DNA of 64,000 nt from Thuidium tamariscinum. Its lineage: Eukaryota; Streptophyta; Bryopsida; Hypnales; Thuidiaceae. Position 1 is the first letter of the stretch. Each line of letters starts with the position of its first letter. Made by a program: the position numbers and the translations under genes. The notes beneath the pieces were generated by a model. The model ran no database searches. It saw only the letters and a list, made by a program, of their open reading frames with translations, and was not told the origin of the DNA. The stretch spans positions 16,674,098 to 16,738,097 of the forward strand of contig OX344756.2 in the NCBI GenBank assembly GCA_947034885.2. The letters run 5' to 3'. Of this stretch, positions 31,802 to 44,400 are shown in pieces.

Positions 31802-34800
31802 CTACTCTTCATGCTCAGAATTTCCTCCATCGACAAACCCCATCACACTTCCACTATCCGATCCGTCCTCCTCCATCTGCCGGGCTTCATTTTCTACTAA
31901 CAAACGGGCACGCAATAAATCATTCTCTGTTATTCTATCCCCTTCTGTATCACCAACGTCTACTTCGAAGTCGTCGTCAACTTCTTCTTCGGGAACATCA
32001 TGCATGAGGGAATTTCCATTCGAAGCAGATGCCGTCTCCGGTTGAATAACACGTGTCGATCTGGACTCCGCGTGAAGAACTACGGACCACCCTTCTTCGA
32101 GAAAATTATCTGCAAAAAAAATTTGTGACACCTGCAAGGGAAACACGAATGAATTGGACGACCTTCGCATTACTCTGCTCTACTTCACAGAAGTGAATCC
32201 CCATTTCTCTTCTTTAATGCATGCCGTGCCACCTCTTCTAATAGGCTCTACCCAATCGCATAAGAGAACAACCGGTTTCAGGCACTCGTAGTCCAGTTCA
32301 AGAATTTCTATGATCTTCCCATAATAAGTAATCGAACCTACTACAGGATTCCGGTCGAGATGACCACTGGTTTGAACAGTCTCACACGTCACCGTTACAC
32401 CTGAATCTGCCGTTACTAAGTTCTTATCCGCTGCCTCCACACGCAAATGCATGCCATATGCCTTCATGGACTTGAAGGACTTCACTTTCGAAGCTGGTGG
32501 CATCGACAAGTCCACGACATCGTCTTCAAAATCCTCCTCTCCTCTCTGAACAATTTCCTGTAGCCATTGCGAAAAATTCGACAGTAATTGCAACTCCTCC
32601 GGATATTCCAGACGCCTCCTTTGCCTTGGATGAACGCTTTGCCTATAAGCGTTTCTTCTGTCTAAAAGCTCTGAAGACAATCGAGCATGCCTCCTGTTTT
32701 GACAGAACCAAGCAAGTAGAGATCTAAAGTTAGTCCGCAACTAATCTTTGAATGAATACTATTAGAATGTTAGTAGTTCCGTTTTATACATGAGAAGCAC
32801 ACACGAAGTAAATGGATAAACTAAGAAACACGAAGAACAGAAACGAATGTGCAGGGACTAAAGAGTTGTCCAAACAGAGCTCACTCTCTCAAATCGGCGA
32901 TGCATGTTGAGTTACTCAAAACACACTCATGTGCCCAGTCACGCTCTTGCAACGACAGCTTCTTCCTTGAGAACGCCAAACACGTCAACTCCCCACTGTC
33001 CCCGGGCTCCTCTTCCGCGTCCCAAACTCTTCGACTGGTGGATTCACACTCGAGAATGTACTCTGTGCACAGACCAAGACCTACCTCCATAGCATTTCCA
33101 GTTGCCATACTGCCTTCAGGTCTCGCTTTGTTTCTCACATATGACTTCATATATTTCATGTACCTTTCTAAAGGGTACATCCACCGATTCTGCACTGGGC
33201 CGCATAAGAACAATTCTTCCACCAAATGCACTGGCAAATGCGTCATAGGGTCGAAAAATAAAGGAGGGAATTCTTGTTCCAGTAAGCATGTGGTGAGGGC
33301 TACTTCAGCTTCTGTTTCATCCATGGACGCAGGGTCTACAGTCTTGGAGCACAACTTCATAAAAATTGACCTCAAATGCATTATTACTTTCTCCACTCGA
33401 GGGGGCATCAAACCATATATGCAAATAGGTAAAATCTGCTGCATAAGTACATGATAGTTATGGCTTTTCAAGCCATGTAGTGTGCCGTCCGGAAATATGC
33501 GTGTCTTCATGTTCGACATGTACCCTGTCGGTGTCCTCAGCTTCGACAACCTATCTATAAATATCTGTTTATTAGCCTCTGAAAGAATGTACGGACTCTG
33601 GGTAAATGAAAACCTATTTGAGGTGGTTCAGCTGGTCGTATTTGCAAACTCGTTTTGCATCCCGCTTCTCTCATGTCCTCCCGAACAACAGGTCCGTCTT
33701 TCATTCCGAAGATTGTCTTCAAAAGGTTGTCAGTGAGATTCTTCTCACAATGCATTGTGTCTAGAGTGTGCCTAATAAGCAATTTCTGCAAGAAAGGCGT
33801 GCAACAGTTCAGACATGCAACCGTGGAAATATCATCCAAACACTGTGAAAAATCAAAACCAAATCGCAGTAACAGAAATCCATTGAGCAATACAAAGCAG
33901 CGCATGCTGTTCGAGTAGCACTTTCTCAAAATCACTGAACCACTTCACAGGAACAACTAATGAAGAGGATTTTTGCTCACCTCCCAATACGGAAGCTTGA
34001 AAAGGACAGACTTCCGTTTTACTCCGTAAATGTGGACAGGGTCACTAACTGTGCCTGGGACTCCTCCAGCGCCTATCCAACATTCTCTGTTTTCAGCTCT
34101 CCTCTTATGTTCTGTCCCAGATACTCGACGAGGCTTCTCACGATGTTTTTCTGCTCCATCGAAAGCTTGGGTTTTGAATCTTAGAGGGTGACCACGTGGT
34201 AAGTAACGACGGTGACCTTGATAAATGGTTTTCCTTAAGCTTCTAGAAAACCGAGAGTGCACATTAGGACCACATATAGGACATCCTCGATATCCTTTTG
34301 TAGCGCATCCAGATATCAAGCCATATGCAAGGAAATCGTGGATAGTCCACAGCAGCATTGCTCTCAAAGTGAATCTTCTTAGTTGGGGACTTTCAGACAT
34401 ATCAATAGCTGGCACTCCATCCCATAAAATGAGCAATTCATCCACCAAAGGCTCTAAGTAAATGTCCACATTTGTTGACTTCACTGACTCTTTCCCTGGT
34501 ATTATGAGAGACAACATGACAAAGAAGCGCTTCGTGACCATCCACCCTGGTAAATTGTAATTTAGCAGGAAGACCGGCCACGTTGAATGTCTGGTGGACA
34601 TGTCTGCGAATGGATTCATTCCATCCAGAGCTAAACCTAGTTTGATATTTCTTGAGTTATGAAAGAATGAAGCATCAATCTCTTCTACTTTCTTCCATGT
34701 AGGGCTGTCCAACGGAGAGCGCATTTTGCCGTCCGTGGAAGCGTTCTTCTCATGCCATCTCATCAATGTCGCAATGTCTCGACAGTGGTACATGCGTAAG

Positions 34801-36196
34801 AGTTTGGGAATAAGCGGAAAATGACGTAAAACCTTCACAGGGACAGTACTACTACCTGGCATGTACCTTGAGGAATGGCATGTCGGGCACTCTGTAAGAT
34901 TTCCTCTGTCTTTCCAAAATAAAGTGCACCCATTCCGACATGCATGTATGACATTGAAACTTAGTCCCAGTCTATCAATATATCTTCGAGCTTCATGTCT
35001 ATTTTTTGGTAAACAATTGGCTTTTGGGAGCACGTCCAATGTCAGGAAAGACAACAGTTCATCCATGAACACATTGCTAACACTATGCAAGTGTGCTAAG
35101 TTCATGAGCACTAGCACACAAGCTAGCGTTGATATTTTCGATCCATGATACAGAGGTACCTGTGTACGTTGTAACCACTCCTCCATCTCTGCATCTGCAC
35201 CTTCAGGGAATTCTTCTTTTTCAATTTCGGGCTCCTCTCCATTGTCTTCCGTACTCATATACAAGTCTTGCCGACGGTCGTCCACTGCCTGGAACCATTC
35301 GGCTGTGAGCCGCTGGAATTCCATACCTTCATCGAAGTTCTGTGCAGGTGGAGTGTTTCCGTTGCTGGCAGCAGGTTCCACTGTCTCAGGTCTGTCTCTT
35401 GGGGAGAACATATCTGAATCTGTATCTTCAGGCTGAAAGTGAACCCGGAGAATGAATTAGGTGAGTTGTAGACAGAGTACTTAGTATTCGAGACTTACAC
35501 TCCAGCATCCCTAAAGGAAATTTCCAATGACACATATGAACCTGTGAGACGTAGCAGCCGTCATAGGAGAGTAGAAGTAGACAAAAAAATAGTGATAAAA
35601 AACGAAATAAACTTCCATGCACACGGTTCTAAAATCCTAGTAGTGCGGTACATCAAAATACTCGTGATTGCAATTGAATCAGTGTGCTTCACGTCGGGGT
35701 GGGAACCATTTTAATTATTTTCTTCATTTAAATGATTTCATGTAATGCAGAAGACAATTCATTTCGACAAACCTCGACAAAAATGTGGAGCCTTGAAATA
35801 ATAGGACGCACGTTCTGCATGCTCTATGACCCTATAACCCTAATTCAGAATAAAAGAGAAAGTGTTTGTTCACAGTGTACTGTGATCAACGAAGTCAAGA
35901 AAATATTTACAACTTCGAATTCCTACTACAACACCGGGCGATGAATTGTGCGGCACTAATAGTAGTGAAGAAAAACTTACAAGCATTGAATGTGTGAGTG
36001 CTGGATCACGGCCATTCAATCGAAGATGTCTCTCAATGCTGCTTCTTAAGATGGGGCGACCTTCGCCTTTGCACTCTGAGCAAGGGCATTTATAACTGCC
36101 CAATAATCTTTGATCAGCACGGGAGTGCTCAAGCGCATTCAGTGCCGCAGCAAGGAGAGTTGAGTGCGTCTGCTCATCATGTGTTGCCTGAGACAT
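31802..36196 (-). CDS. CACTA transposase, TNP2/TNPD type (multi-exon)
   Basis: Exon blocks read on the minus strand. 36196-~35990: N-terminal transposase-associated Cys-rich domain (CPCSEC, RSSIERHLRLNG). 35411-33957: tnp2 core with CPTCHSSRY, LALDGMNPFADMS (Asp ~263 of this block), NLPGWM and CPICG. 33935-33555: LDTMHCEKNLTDNLL, the Glu-containing motif. 33549-32881: DUF4218-like (LKSHNYHVLMQQ, EFPPLFFDPMTHL, WMYPLERYMKYMKSYVRN). 32740-32180: DUF4216-like (GSITYYGKIIEILELDY, LLCDWVEP). 32170-31802: tail ending in an acidic stretch (DDDFEVDVGDTEGD). This is the standard order for plant CACTA transposases. I did not fix every splice site; the blocks are open and look intact, so the gene may be functional. 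Confidence 0.85.
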
Positions 36197-37837
36197 GCCG
36201 TTGCGCCAGAGATGACAGAAGCGAAAGTGACCTTAAGGAGATTGCACGGTGTTGCTTAGCTTTGAAATGTGTTTCACTGAAAAAGATGTAGAAATGGTAC
36301 TAGCATGCTGTGTGCACTCTAGGGCTGAGTTGGCAACGGAAATGAATGGAGGAAGTGCCGTGGACAAAGGACAATGCTAGTAACGCTTGAACTGCTCGGA
36401 GTAGCTTACTTTTAACGCAACATGTTTTTCAGTGGCTGCGTTGATAAGGTGGACTTTGAGACCTCATGCCGTTTCAGTACTCTTCAGACGTCGTTTGTGA
36501 AATTCCCATAGCAAGTACGCTCTTCCTGAGCAACAGAAGAAGAGATCCGTGGATGCAGAAATTTCCGAGTCTCATTCGGTGTGGAACTATTCCTCTCCTG
36601 AAGCAATGGCATTTTAGTTTGAAAAAGCTGTGCAATGACAAAGGTTTATAGTGGAAGTAGAGATGTGCTTCAAGTCGTAGGACACGCATCCTTCATTCAT
36701 GAAGATGTAGGAAATAGGTAGAATTACCTATACTGGACAAGCGTTGTGCCTCAATTCATTGTTTTCTAAACTGGGAACTTGGCAAACTTGTGATTGTAGT
36801 CGAAGAGAATTAGTAAGGGTCGATTACTAACTTTGGAATAACAGAATGGTAGACATTGCGCTACTACCTTTGGATTGTGGCGACGGTGCATTATTGGGCG
36901 CCCATATGTCAGATGCTCCTGTGGTAAATAAGTGCTACGCGTTTTACACCGATCAGTTCCAGAGCATGGATTATCACTTCCCGGAGTGCATTGGTGGACA
37001 TGCTCGCACAAGAGAACAGGACTTCTCTCCCGAAGTTTCTTACAAGCGGCTCAACTTTCACATCAGTTTAAAATTGGGAGCCGCCTCATTCAGCGAAAGC
37101 CCATGCATGCATTCAATGCCAACTCCAGGAATAGAGTGGTGGACGAGGAAGAGAGCACTTGTGTAGTGCCGGATTTCATGGCATAAGGTGCGTTCTTGGG
37201 ATGTGCTTGCTAGGGTAGAAGTGAACGACGATGGTTCCTGTTGTTTCAGTAATGTTTTATGTTTGCTGCGTTTCATGGAGTTGTCCCTGTTCCGAATGAG
37301 AACTGTGGTGTGCATGTAGCTAAGCTTGAATAATTGCACTGAAGAGCGACGTCTTGAACTTCTGCATAAGGCATTTTCCAGGTTCTCGTGTAGTGACTAC
37401 AGTGTTTCGTGTATTTTATGATTTCATTGAAGTAGAAGACATAGCGATTACAGGAAAGCTGCAGAGCAGACTATAGTCAATGTCACTCGGTACCGTTGTC
37501 GCCGATAGTGTTCATTTCGAAGTCGTGCAGACAAGGAGGGAGCGTGGAGAATATTCTGTGAAGACTGATCGCTCACTGTGCCATTAAAAAAGGTAAGCAG
37601 TTGCCCTCATGAGCATGTTTAATGTGTTCTTTTTATGAAATTATTCGCACTGACAGGGCTGTGAATACAAAGTTCTTCTGTGTAATGAACCGTTTCCTTA
37701 CTAATTTTTCTATGTCTTCGAAAGCAAAAATAGGGATACCATGAGTATGGACCATGGAGGGAACAGAAGTGAAGACTACAGCTCCGGCAGTTCCTCTCAT
37801 CCTGTTTCCATTGAGGAGTCATTGAAACATAGCAGCT
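36197..37837. other. CACTA intergenic region, no gene seen
   Basis: Between the divergent TNP2-type and TNPA-like genes. Presumably holds their promoters; only short chance frames are visible. Confidence 0.4.
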
Positions 37838-38158
37838 GTGGCAAGGCATATTTTTTATTTTTTCCTTTAAGCATGTTTTGGGAACGGAAGTCAGGAACTT
37901 AGCAACCGGAATTTCTCATGGAACGGGTAAAATCCTGCAATAGTACCGGATAATTTTGTAGTGACCGGTCACGGAATAAATCCGGTCCATAATAACGGAA
38001 GTCCGGATCGGAAAGGATTCCGGACCCTTTCCGGAGAGGAACGGATTCTATCCGGATTCAGTTCTTGATCCGGATCGGACCTTTTCCGGACTTGGACCGA
38101 TCGGATAGGAACGGGAACGGGTGATCAGGACCGGAAGACCGGATCCATTTCGGGAAAC

Positions 38159-38165
38159 TATATAA
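38159..38165 (+). promoter_or_regulatory. TATA box of gag-like gene D
   Basis: TATATAA in the context AACTATATAAGGCC, about 355 bases before the ATG. Confidence 0.55.
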
Positions 38166-38515
38166 GGCCTGACATTTTCAGTTGGCCCATTTGCTCTCAG
38201 GCGCCTCGTTGTGTGTTTTTTAACCCTCAGCGTTTTTTGCCTTTTCTGTGAGTTTGTCTTTTTGCGCGTGTTTGGTGGCGCGACTTTCTGTGGCGCGGCT
38301 GTCAGTGTTTGCAGCTGGTGTTAGTCAGAGCGAGCAGTTGTCAGCGGCGCGGGTTTCAGACTGTGGGCTGAGACGCTGGTGTGCGCGGGAGGACTGTGTG
38401 TGTTCTGTGCAGGTGGTTATTACGGGCGGATTGTGTTTGTGTTTGTGTTGTGAGTGTGTGAGGAACGGGACGTGCGGCTAGGAGAGAAGTGAGGTAGTGT
38501 TTCCGGATAGTTGCC

Positions 38516-40195
38516 ATGCCGCAGCTACGCCGGAAGAGGAACGAGTCCACCACACCCCCACCCCCAGGAGTACGCCTGAAGAAAGTAGTTCCGCTCATCC
38601 CTTCTACAGAGCCGGAGAGAGGTAATCTGATGGCCGACCTGACCACCATGGGGTGCCTAGGGTTAGCAGAGATACCTTGGGGGTTCAGGGAGGAGAAGAT
38701 GGTGAAGGAACTGATGGGGAAGGTGTCGAATCAGTTCGACAACACGGAGTGGGGAGTAGCGCACAAATGGACGGAAGAGCACTGGAGGACCGTGTACGGA
38801 TTCAAGCACCAGGGGCACGGACCGGCCGGGAGGAAGGTAGACTTCCTCCAAAACAAGTTTAGTGGCACCCCTCACCCGAAGGACGGATACTGGATCATGG
38901 ACTACAATGAAGACAGGCATAGGCGCCTGTTGAAGTTTCTGCTTCCGGTCCTTCATCCGGAGAAACCAACCCGGATCACGATCGGCTTGGCCAACACCAT
39001 TTTCGGTGCGCTGATCGGAGACCGGAAAGTAGACTGGGGCCGGATCATCCATGAGCTGGTCGGCCGGTTACTAAGAAACCTTACAAGGAGCAGGGCGACC
39101 CCGATCTCTCCCTACCTCTTCCACCTCTATCACAGCTTACAGCTCCTCACGGATACGGAGGAAAAGACTTGGCGCGCTCAGGAGATAGTCCTGAAGTACG
39201 GAGAGTCGGAAACGGATGACGAGGAGACCCCCTCCGATTCCGACTCGGAAGAGGAGGACAAAGATGAGGAACCGGAAGCTCCTCCCGTGAAGCGGCATAA
39301 ATCAACACCGCCGAACACGAGAGGATCACCTCCGGTCCGACGGAATCCGGCCACGGAGGACAAACCGGGACCGTCAGAGCCGGGGCCATCCGAACCGGCA
39401 CCGAAGGCGAAGGGCCCTAAGGATCCGTTCAACAAATTGACGAAGATCCTATGTGACATCCGGGCAGATTGGGAGATCAAACGGATTACCCTGGAATCTA
39501 TCGCGGCTATGGTTAATGGCCAACCGGATAGAGATCTTCCAGGCGTAGTGGGGAATTGCATCGCCTCCCCCACGGATCTCGCCAAGTTGGAGGCGGAAAA
39601 CCGGAAACTTCAGGATGAAGTTGACGGTTTGAAGGCGGAGCTCCTCGTTCTCAGGGACAACGAGGCCGCTACCAAGGAGATGGCGGCGGAGACCGTCAAA
39701 GTGGCGGAGCACGTGAAGGCGACATTCGGGGAACCCGGATCGGCAGTCATCAGGGCTCGCCTGTTTGACGAGGAGGTGCACAAGGAGAAGAAACTATCCG
39801 GAAGCCGGATAGCTCGGATCCTTACCGACTTCTCCGATCGGGTGGAGGCAACTCTGGTGCAAGTTCGGGAGGCAACCGACCGGATGGAAGACTGCAGCCG
39901 GAGGCTAACGGAAATTCCGGTCAGACTCTCCGATCTGTCTCTACCGGATATTTCCGAAGGGTTGCCTCAGAGACCAGGGAAGGCCAGGACGCCGCAATCC
40001 AAGAAGTCGGGGCGAGCGTCAACGGGTAACCGGGAGGCGGCAATTCAGTTGTCGGAGTCTCCTGCGAGTCCGGATACTGGAGCTCCGGTTGCAATAGACG
40101 GGGAACGGAATCGGAACCTCACCGAGGTCTTCGAGCAGATCAGCAGGGCGGAAAGCCCGACTATAGGATCTCGGGTAGCAGGGCCGGATACGTAG
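38516..40195 (+). CDS. Gag-like transposon protein, copy D (intact, 559 aa)
   Basis: The only uninterrupted member of the family in the window. Blocks: basic N-terminus (PQLRRKRNE), MGCLGLAEIPWGF (residues ~43-55), ANTIFGALIGDRKVDWG (~160-176), ATPISPYLFHLYHSL (~195-210), acidic stretch (SDSDSEEEDKDEEPE, ~240-255), Pro-rich linker, then a coiled coil from ~345 to ~460. Unlike copies B and C it ends in DT and lacks the basic KR-rich tail. No enzyme motif is visible, so a structural or nucleic-acid-binding role is inference only. Start is the first ATG in the open frame, 355 bases after the TATA box. Confidence 0.8.
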   Translation: MPQLRRKRNESTTPPPPGVRLKKVVPLIPSTEPERGNLMADLTTMGCLGLAEIPWGFREEKMVKELMGKVSNQFDNTEWGVAHKWTEEHWRTVYGFKHQGHGPAGRKVDFLQNKFSGTPHPKDGYWIMDYNEDRHRRLLKFLLPVLHPEKPTRITIGLANTIFGALIGDRKVDWGRIIHELVGRLLRNLTRSRATPISPYLFHLYHSLQLLTDTEEKTWRAQEIVLKYGESETDDEETPSDSDSEEEDKDEEPEAPPVKRHKSTPPNTRGSPPVRRNPATEDKPGPSEPGPSEPAPKAKGPKDPFNKLTKILCDIRADWEIKRITLESIAAMVNGQPDRDLPGVVGNCIASPTDLAKLEAENRKLQDEVDGLKAELLVLRDNEAATKEMAAETVKVAEHVKATFGEPGSAVIRARLFDEEVHKEKKLSGSRIARILTDFSDRVEATLVQVREATDRMEDCSRRLTEIPVRLSDLSLPDISEGLPQRPGKARTPQSKKSGRASTGNREAAIQLSESPASPDTGAPVAIDGERNRNLTEVFEQISRAESPTIGSRVAGPDT

Positions 40196-41411
40196 GTGTT
40201 AGATTTTCCTGTTTTTGTAGTTTTTAACTTAGGAACGGATCAGGAGGAAATCCGGTCCGGTTTAGGAACTTGGAGCGGGTTGGAATCCGTTCCGGTTCAG
40301 AAGTAGGTAGGAACGGATCCGCCGAGCGTTAATCGCGGCGGACTTGTATGGCGCTTTTTGCTTTTTGCTGATTATTTAAGTCAGTTCCCTCGCGGTGGAC
40401 TGGGAGTCTTTTCCTTTGCATTATCTTTGTGTATTTTATTCTCTCTTGCTTTGCGCGTGTATCTCCCGAGTTTGGCAGGGCGGCGTGACGCGGAGTTATG
40501 AAGGCGCAAGTGGTTTTGCAGGCGACATTCTCCCTTTGGTGTTTATTTTCCGTATCTGAGTATATGAGAACAGGTAGAGAAGAGTTGGGAGTGTAATTCT
40601 AGTGCCTCAGCGCTTCTAGGACTTAAGATTCCGGGTGAGAAAGCCGTTGTTAGGCTAGACGAGAGGGAGGGATTCCTTAATCGTGTTAGAGCTCCTGGGT
40701 GGGAAACCCAGTTGAGTGTCCGATCTCCTGTGAGGTCTCACCGTCTTTGTGGCAAACGGAAGAGTTCTGGTTGACGTTGGAACGGACGGATACACTTGTA
40801 GCCACCTGGCTCCCCAGGAACGGAAAGTAGTGTCAAAGTCGTTGTAGTATGAGAAGATCGTACGGGGGATCTCTATGTGACCTATAGTCCGGATCTTTGT
40901 CTGGAATGTTGTGAGGGATCAAACCGGATCTAAAGTAATTTTAGAATTAACGGGTAGAAAGTGGGTCTTCCGCCACTATAAGTCACGGAAGGAGCGGTGG
41001 GCCTACCGCTCACAAAATCAAGCGGCGACCCCTCTGATGGTAAAACAGAGGCAAAGCTAAACCGGATTGAGGAACGGGTGTGGACGGATCATCCGGAACG
41101 AATTGATCCAGAGAGGAAACAAGGAGCGGAATCCGTTAGAGAGCGGATCCGTGGTAGTCTGACAGAACGGATAAATTCCGGAAAGCCGGAAGAGTCAAGG
41201 AGTGGATCCTTTCCGAGCCATATTGTTAGAAAACCGGTTTTGAACAGGATAATGGGTTGTTGTGTTCGGGTCGTTTTGGTGTTTCCGGTTCTAGATCTAG
41301 AAACCGGGTTGTAGAGTTTCAGGGCTATCCTATCTTAATCGTTTAACTAAGCCAGATACTTCACAGAATCTCGTGGGTTCGATCTTTAGAGTCACTTAGT
41401 TATACTCTACA
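40196..41411. other. 3' region of gag-like unit D, no gene seen
   Basis: Non-coding, rich in CCGGA/TCCGG. A TATTTAAG box near 40372 lies at a comparable place to TATTTAAAC in copy B. Confidence 0.5.
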
Positions 41412-44400
41412 ATGATTTTTGTGAGTATAATGGGGAATTTACTTACCCTGTGTTGCGACAGCAGCGGCCCGAGGTCGACTGATGATGATGGTGTTCAGAC
41501 TGGGTTTGGAGGCATGAAGAATACTGGGACGGGAAGTGTATCGACTGCAACCATACCATCAGTGTTGACACCGGAGTTTCAGGAGATGATTATACGGGCC
41601 TTGCTGCAGTCAAACCCGTCCCTCGCAGGGTCTTCATCAGGTCACGTTCCTAATACGGGTGAAGCAACACTGGGAATGTCAACCGTGAAGACGGAAACAA
41701 TTGTTCCGCAGAGCACTTGGACGGAGGCCAGTTTTCGCAAGTCCGAGGCCAGGCGAAAAAGAAAGCCGGAATTCATGAGAACGAGTGCTGGAGAAGACTC
41801 GAATTCGGAGGAAGATTTCCCTATGCTTGAGAATGCCACTCCTGAGCAGAGAACATTGCGCACTAGGCGATTAAACAGATGGCGAGGACAATGGGCCAGG
41901 GACTTAACCAGCAATCGGAAGGCACTCCGAAAACTCCCGTATGTCATTCACGTGGATTGCACTAGCAAACCAAAAGGCATTCATCGACATCTTTGGAAAT
42001 CAGCAGTGCGAGGACAGTGTGGCCGACTGGATCCTACTATGGATAATATCAATCATCATCCAAGACAAGTCGTCGACAGTATGTGGCATGCTCTAGAGAA
42101 AGAGTGGGAATTTGAAGGATTTGCTCACAAGGCCAGGGAGATGTTCGAGAAATCTGCCACGAAGTTCATGCGAAACCGAAAAATGCAACTGAAATATAAA
42201 TGCCTTAAATCTGAGATAGGGAAGAAGCCTGACGATGTGAGTGACACGTATTAGAAGAAGATTCAGCACATAACAAAAAATTACGTGAAGTAGGAGCAGA
42301 CAACGGCGTCGACAGTCACTCGCAGAACTGCGAAGAATGTATGTGCTGAAGCTCTCGAAATCGGAAGAGAAGATTCTTTGACCATTGAGGTAAGCTTCAG
42401 TTGAATCCCTCTTTCACATCGCATTCAGTATTGTAATGAAGAATACAGTGCTTTACGTTGCAGTTGACTCCATTCATAGGCAATGCTTCATCTTCATTTG
42501 AGTGTGACTAGTCTTCTATCTGGAACAGGAAGAAGAAGTCACTGGAGCCCAGAAAATCAGCCCACCAAATCTAGATGATGCTGGGGAGAACGTGAACTCC
42601 TTAGGCAAATCAACGAAGCAGGTGGGACTTTATCTTTGTCTTTTCGAAATTTCTGTTCTTAAAGTATGTACGTTTTTGGGATGTAAAGGACTAATGACAT
42701 ACTTGTGGACTATACCGATTGTAGGGAAAGGAGTTAGAAATGTTCACAGGAAGTTCAAATGACCGTCCGTTGTTGGGAGGTGCTTCAGCATCGAAAACAG
42801 AGGACGTAGAAAGCTAGATAAGAATTCTAAGGCGTCAGCTGCAGTGGTTAGAGAATTCCAGAAAGGTAAGGATTTCTTCATTGAATTTGAATTGTCTTCT
42901 TCTATTCAAGCCACTACAAGAGAAAGGGGTGTTTTAAGTAGTGTCCTAGACATCACGTCTTTTAAGTACTATCTTTTAAGTAAGGTTTTAAGTAAAATTT
43001 TACTAAAACGACAATCTTTTTAGTAAAATTTTACTTAAAACCTTACTTAAAAGATAGTACTTAAAAGACGTGATGTCTAGGACACTACTTAAAACACCCC
43101 TTTCTCTTGTAGTGAGCGTGTCTGAATTAAACCTTTTGTGAGGATGAAGAGAACATATGAAATGGTCGTAAGCATGGTAGTCTTTAAAGTCTTCACCAGT
43201 TTTGAAGAAGATTATGTCTGAAAACAGGGAACTGTCTTTCGTGGTTGTTGGAGCGTGGGTGGTGTTAGTAAGAAGTACAATTTGCTTTGGAGGCAGAAAT
43301 ACTGAGGATCTCCTGTTGGAAGAAACGATTAATAAAAAGCGCAAGTGGTTGCAATTGTCGATGCATTGACTTGTTTGCGAAAGACCATGCAGGCACAGGA
43401 TATTCCAGAGGAGGAGTTGGCAAATGTCAAGAAATTGACAGAGGGGAAGGGAACGAAGAGCAAGGTTAAGAAAGGTATGTGTTCATTATAATGTCAGTAG
43501 AGAACATGTTGTTCATGGAAGTCATGGTTGAGACAATGGCTTTTGCTCTATAGCCGCATCATAATAGGAACTTCTGTGCACTGTCGCAGCTTCCCAGAGT
43601 ATGAAAGAGAACGTCTCACTCAGGCAACCTACAGACGATAAAAAGCTAGCCTCGCATTCAAGGGTACCAGAGAAGTCCCCAATCGAGAAACATAAGGGAG
43701 ATAGTGTGAATGGTGGTCGGAAGACAATGCCTGTGACATGTGCAGGTGTTGCGGAGGGAAGGACTTCACTGTAAGAACTTCTAGACCTGGACACAACAGA
43801 GGTAAGGGGAAGCTTTGGATTGTCGAATCATTTCCAAGCAAGTTCTAATGCTCTCGGCACGAGAGCAATCTGTTTTCCAGGAGTAATGAAGTAGTGCATG
43901 TATTTTCGATGTTTCCGAAGCATAAAATTCAGTATACGTTACGGACATGGAAAACGCTTGAAGAGGTGGTGAGCGTCAGTGAAAATCGATTAAAGAGAAT
44001 ATATTGAGTACGTGTAGGTAGCAATGAAAGACCCTGACACAGTGAATATTAAAGTTACTAGGGAGTGACTAAGTTATTAGAAATTACTGACGTTGTCTCT
44101 GCTGAATCGCTAGCACCACAAAGAATGGAATGTGGAGATATAATCTCAGTGGCTGCAGTCATAGGAGGAAAAGAAGAAGATGTCGGAAAAGGAATTCTCA
44201 TGGGTTTTGCAGGGGCGAGATTTGCTCGGAAAGTAATACCGCAAGGGTGGTGCAGCGTGAAGCTCAGTTCGTATACTAAGACTGGAGCTGCCGAAGCATG
44301 TCCCTTTCCATCGGGTTGGAAAGATCAAGTGAAGGAAAGGACGATAGAGGATGCTCATGGTTGTACCGTCTTATGGCCTGAAAGCCTTGTCCACATTTGA
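41412..44400 (+). CDS. CACTA second gene, TNPA/Ptta (En/Spm)-like transposase-associated protein (multi-exon)
   Basis: First block 41412-42254 has TLRTRRLNRWRGQWARDL, HVDCTSKPKGIHRHLW and QVVDSMWHALEKEWEF with an acidic N-terminus. Several small exons separated by GTAAG introns (for example GAGGTAAGCTTC at ~42388, AAAGGTATGTG at ~43471) seem to follow, and the last block 44065-44400 ends TIEDAHGCTVLWPESLVHI. That ending and the RxRGxW-type first block resemble plant Ptta/En/Spm second-gene proteins. The MITE at 42912-43114 lies in an intron. The apparent ATG at 41412 abuts the end of unit D, so the native start is probably the second ATG (MGNLLTLCC) or further upstream, separated by the insertion. 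Exon structure is tentative. Confidence 0.6.
42912..43114. mobile_element. CACTA-type foldback MITE (203 bp, near-perfect palindrome)
   Basis: Starts CACTACAAGAGAAAGGGGTG and ends with its exact complement. The arms stay complementary almost to the centre. The 3-bp duplication AGC is at 42909-42911 and 43115-43117. Phrases GTGTCCTAGACA and TTTTAGTAAAATT recur near the right end of the host CACTA element (45160-45210), so it is probably derived from this family. Confidence 0.93.

Larger units (their letters stand above)
37838..41411 (+). mobile_element. Gag-like unit, copy D, nested in the CACTA element
   Basis: Its 3' end, GGGTTCGATCTTTAGAGTCACTTAG...CTCTACA at 41411, corresponds to the ends of copies B and C. 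The left limit is uncertain: TGTGGCAAGG at 37838 or TGTTTTGGG at 37874. I could not find a clean 5-bp duplication. It contains one full-length gene and is saturated with CCGGA/TCCGG words. Confidence 0.55.
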
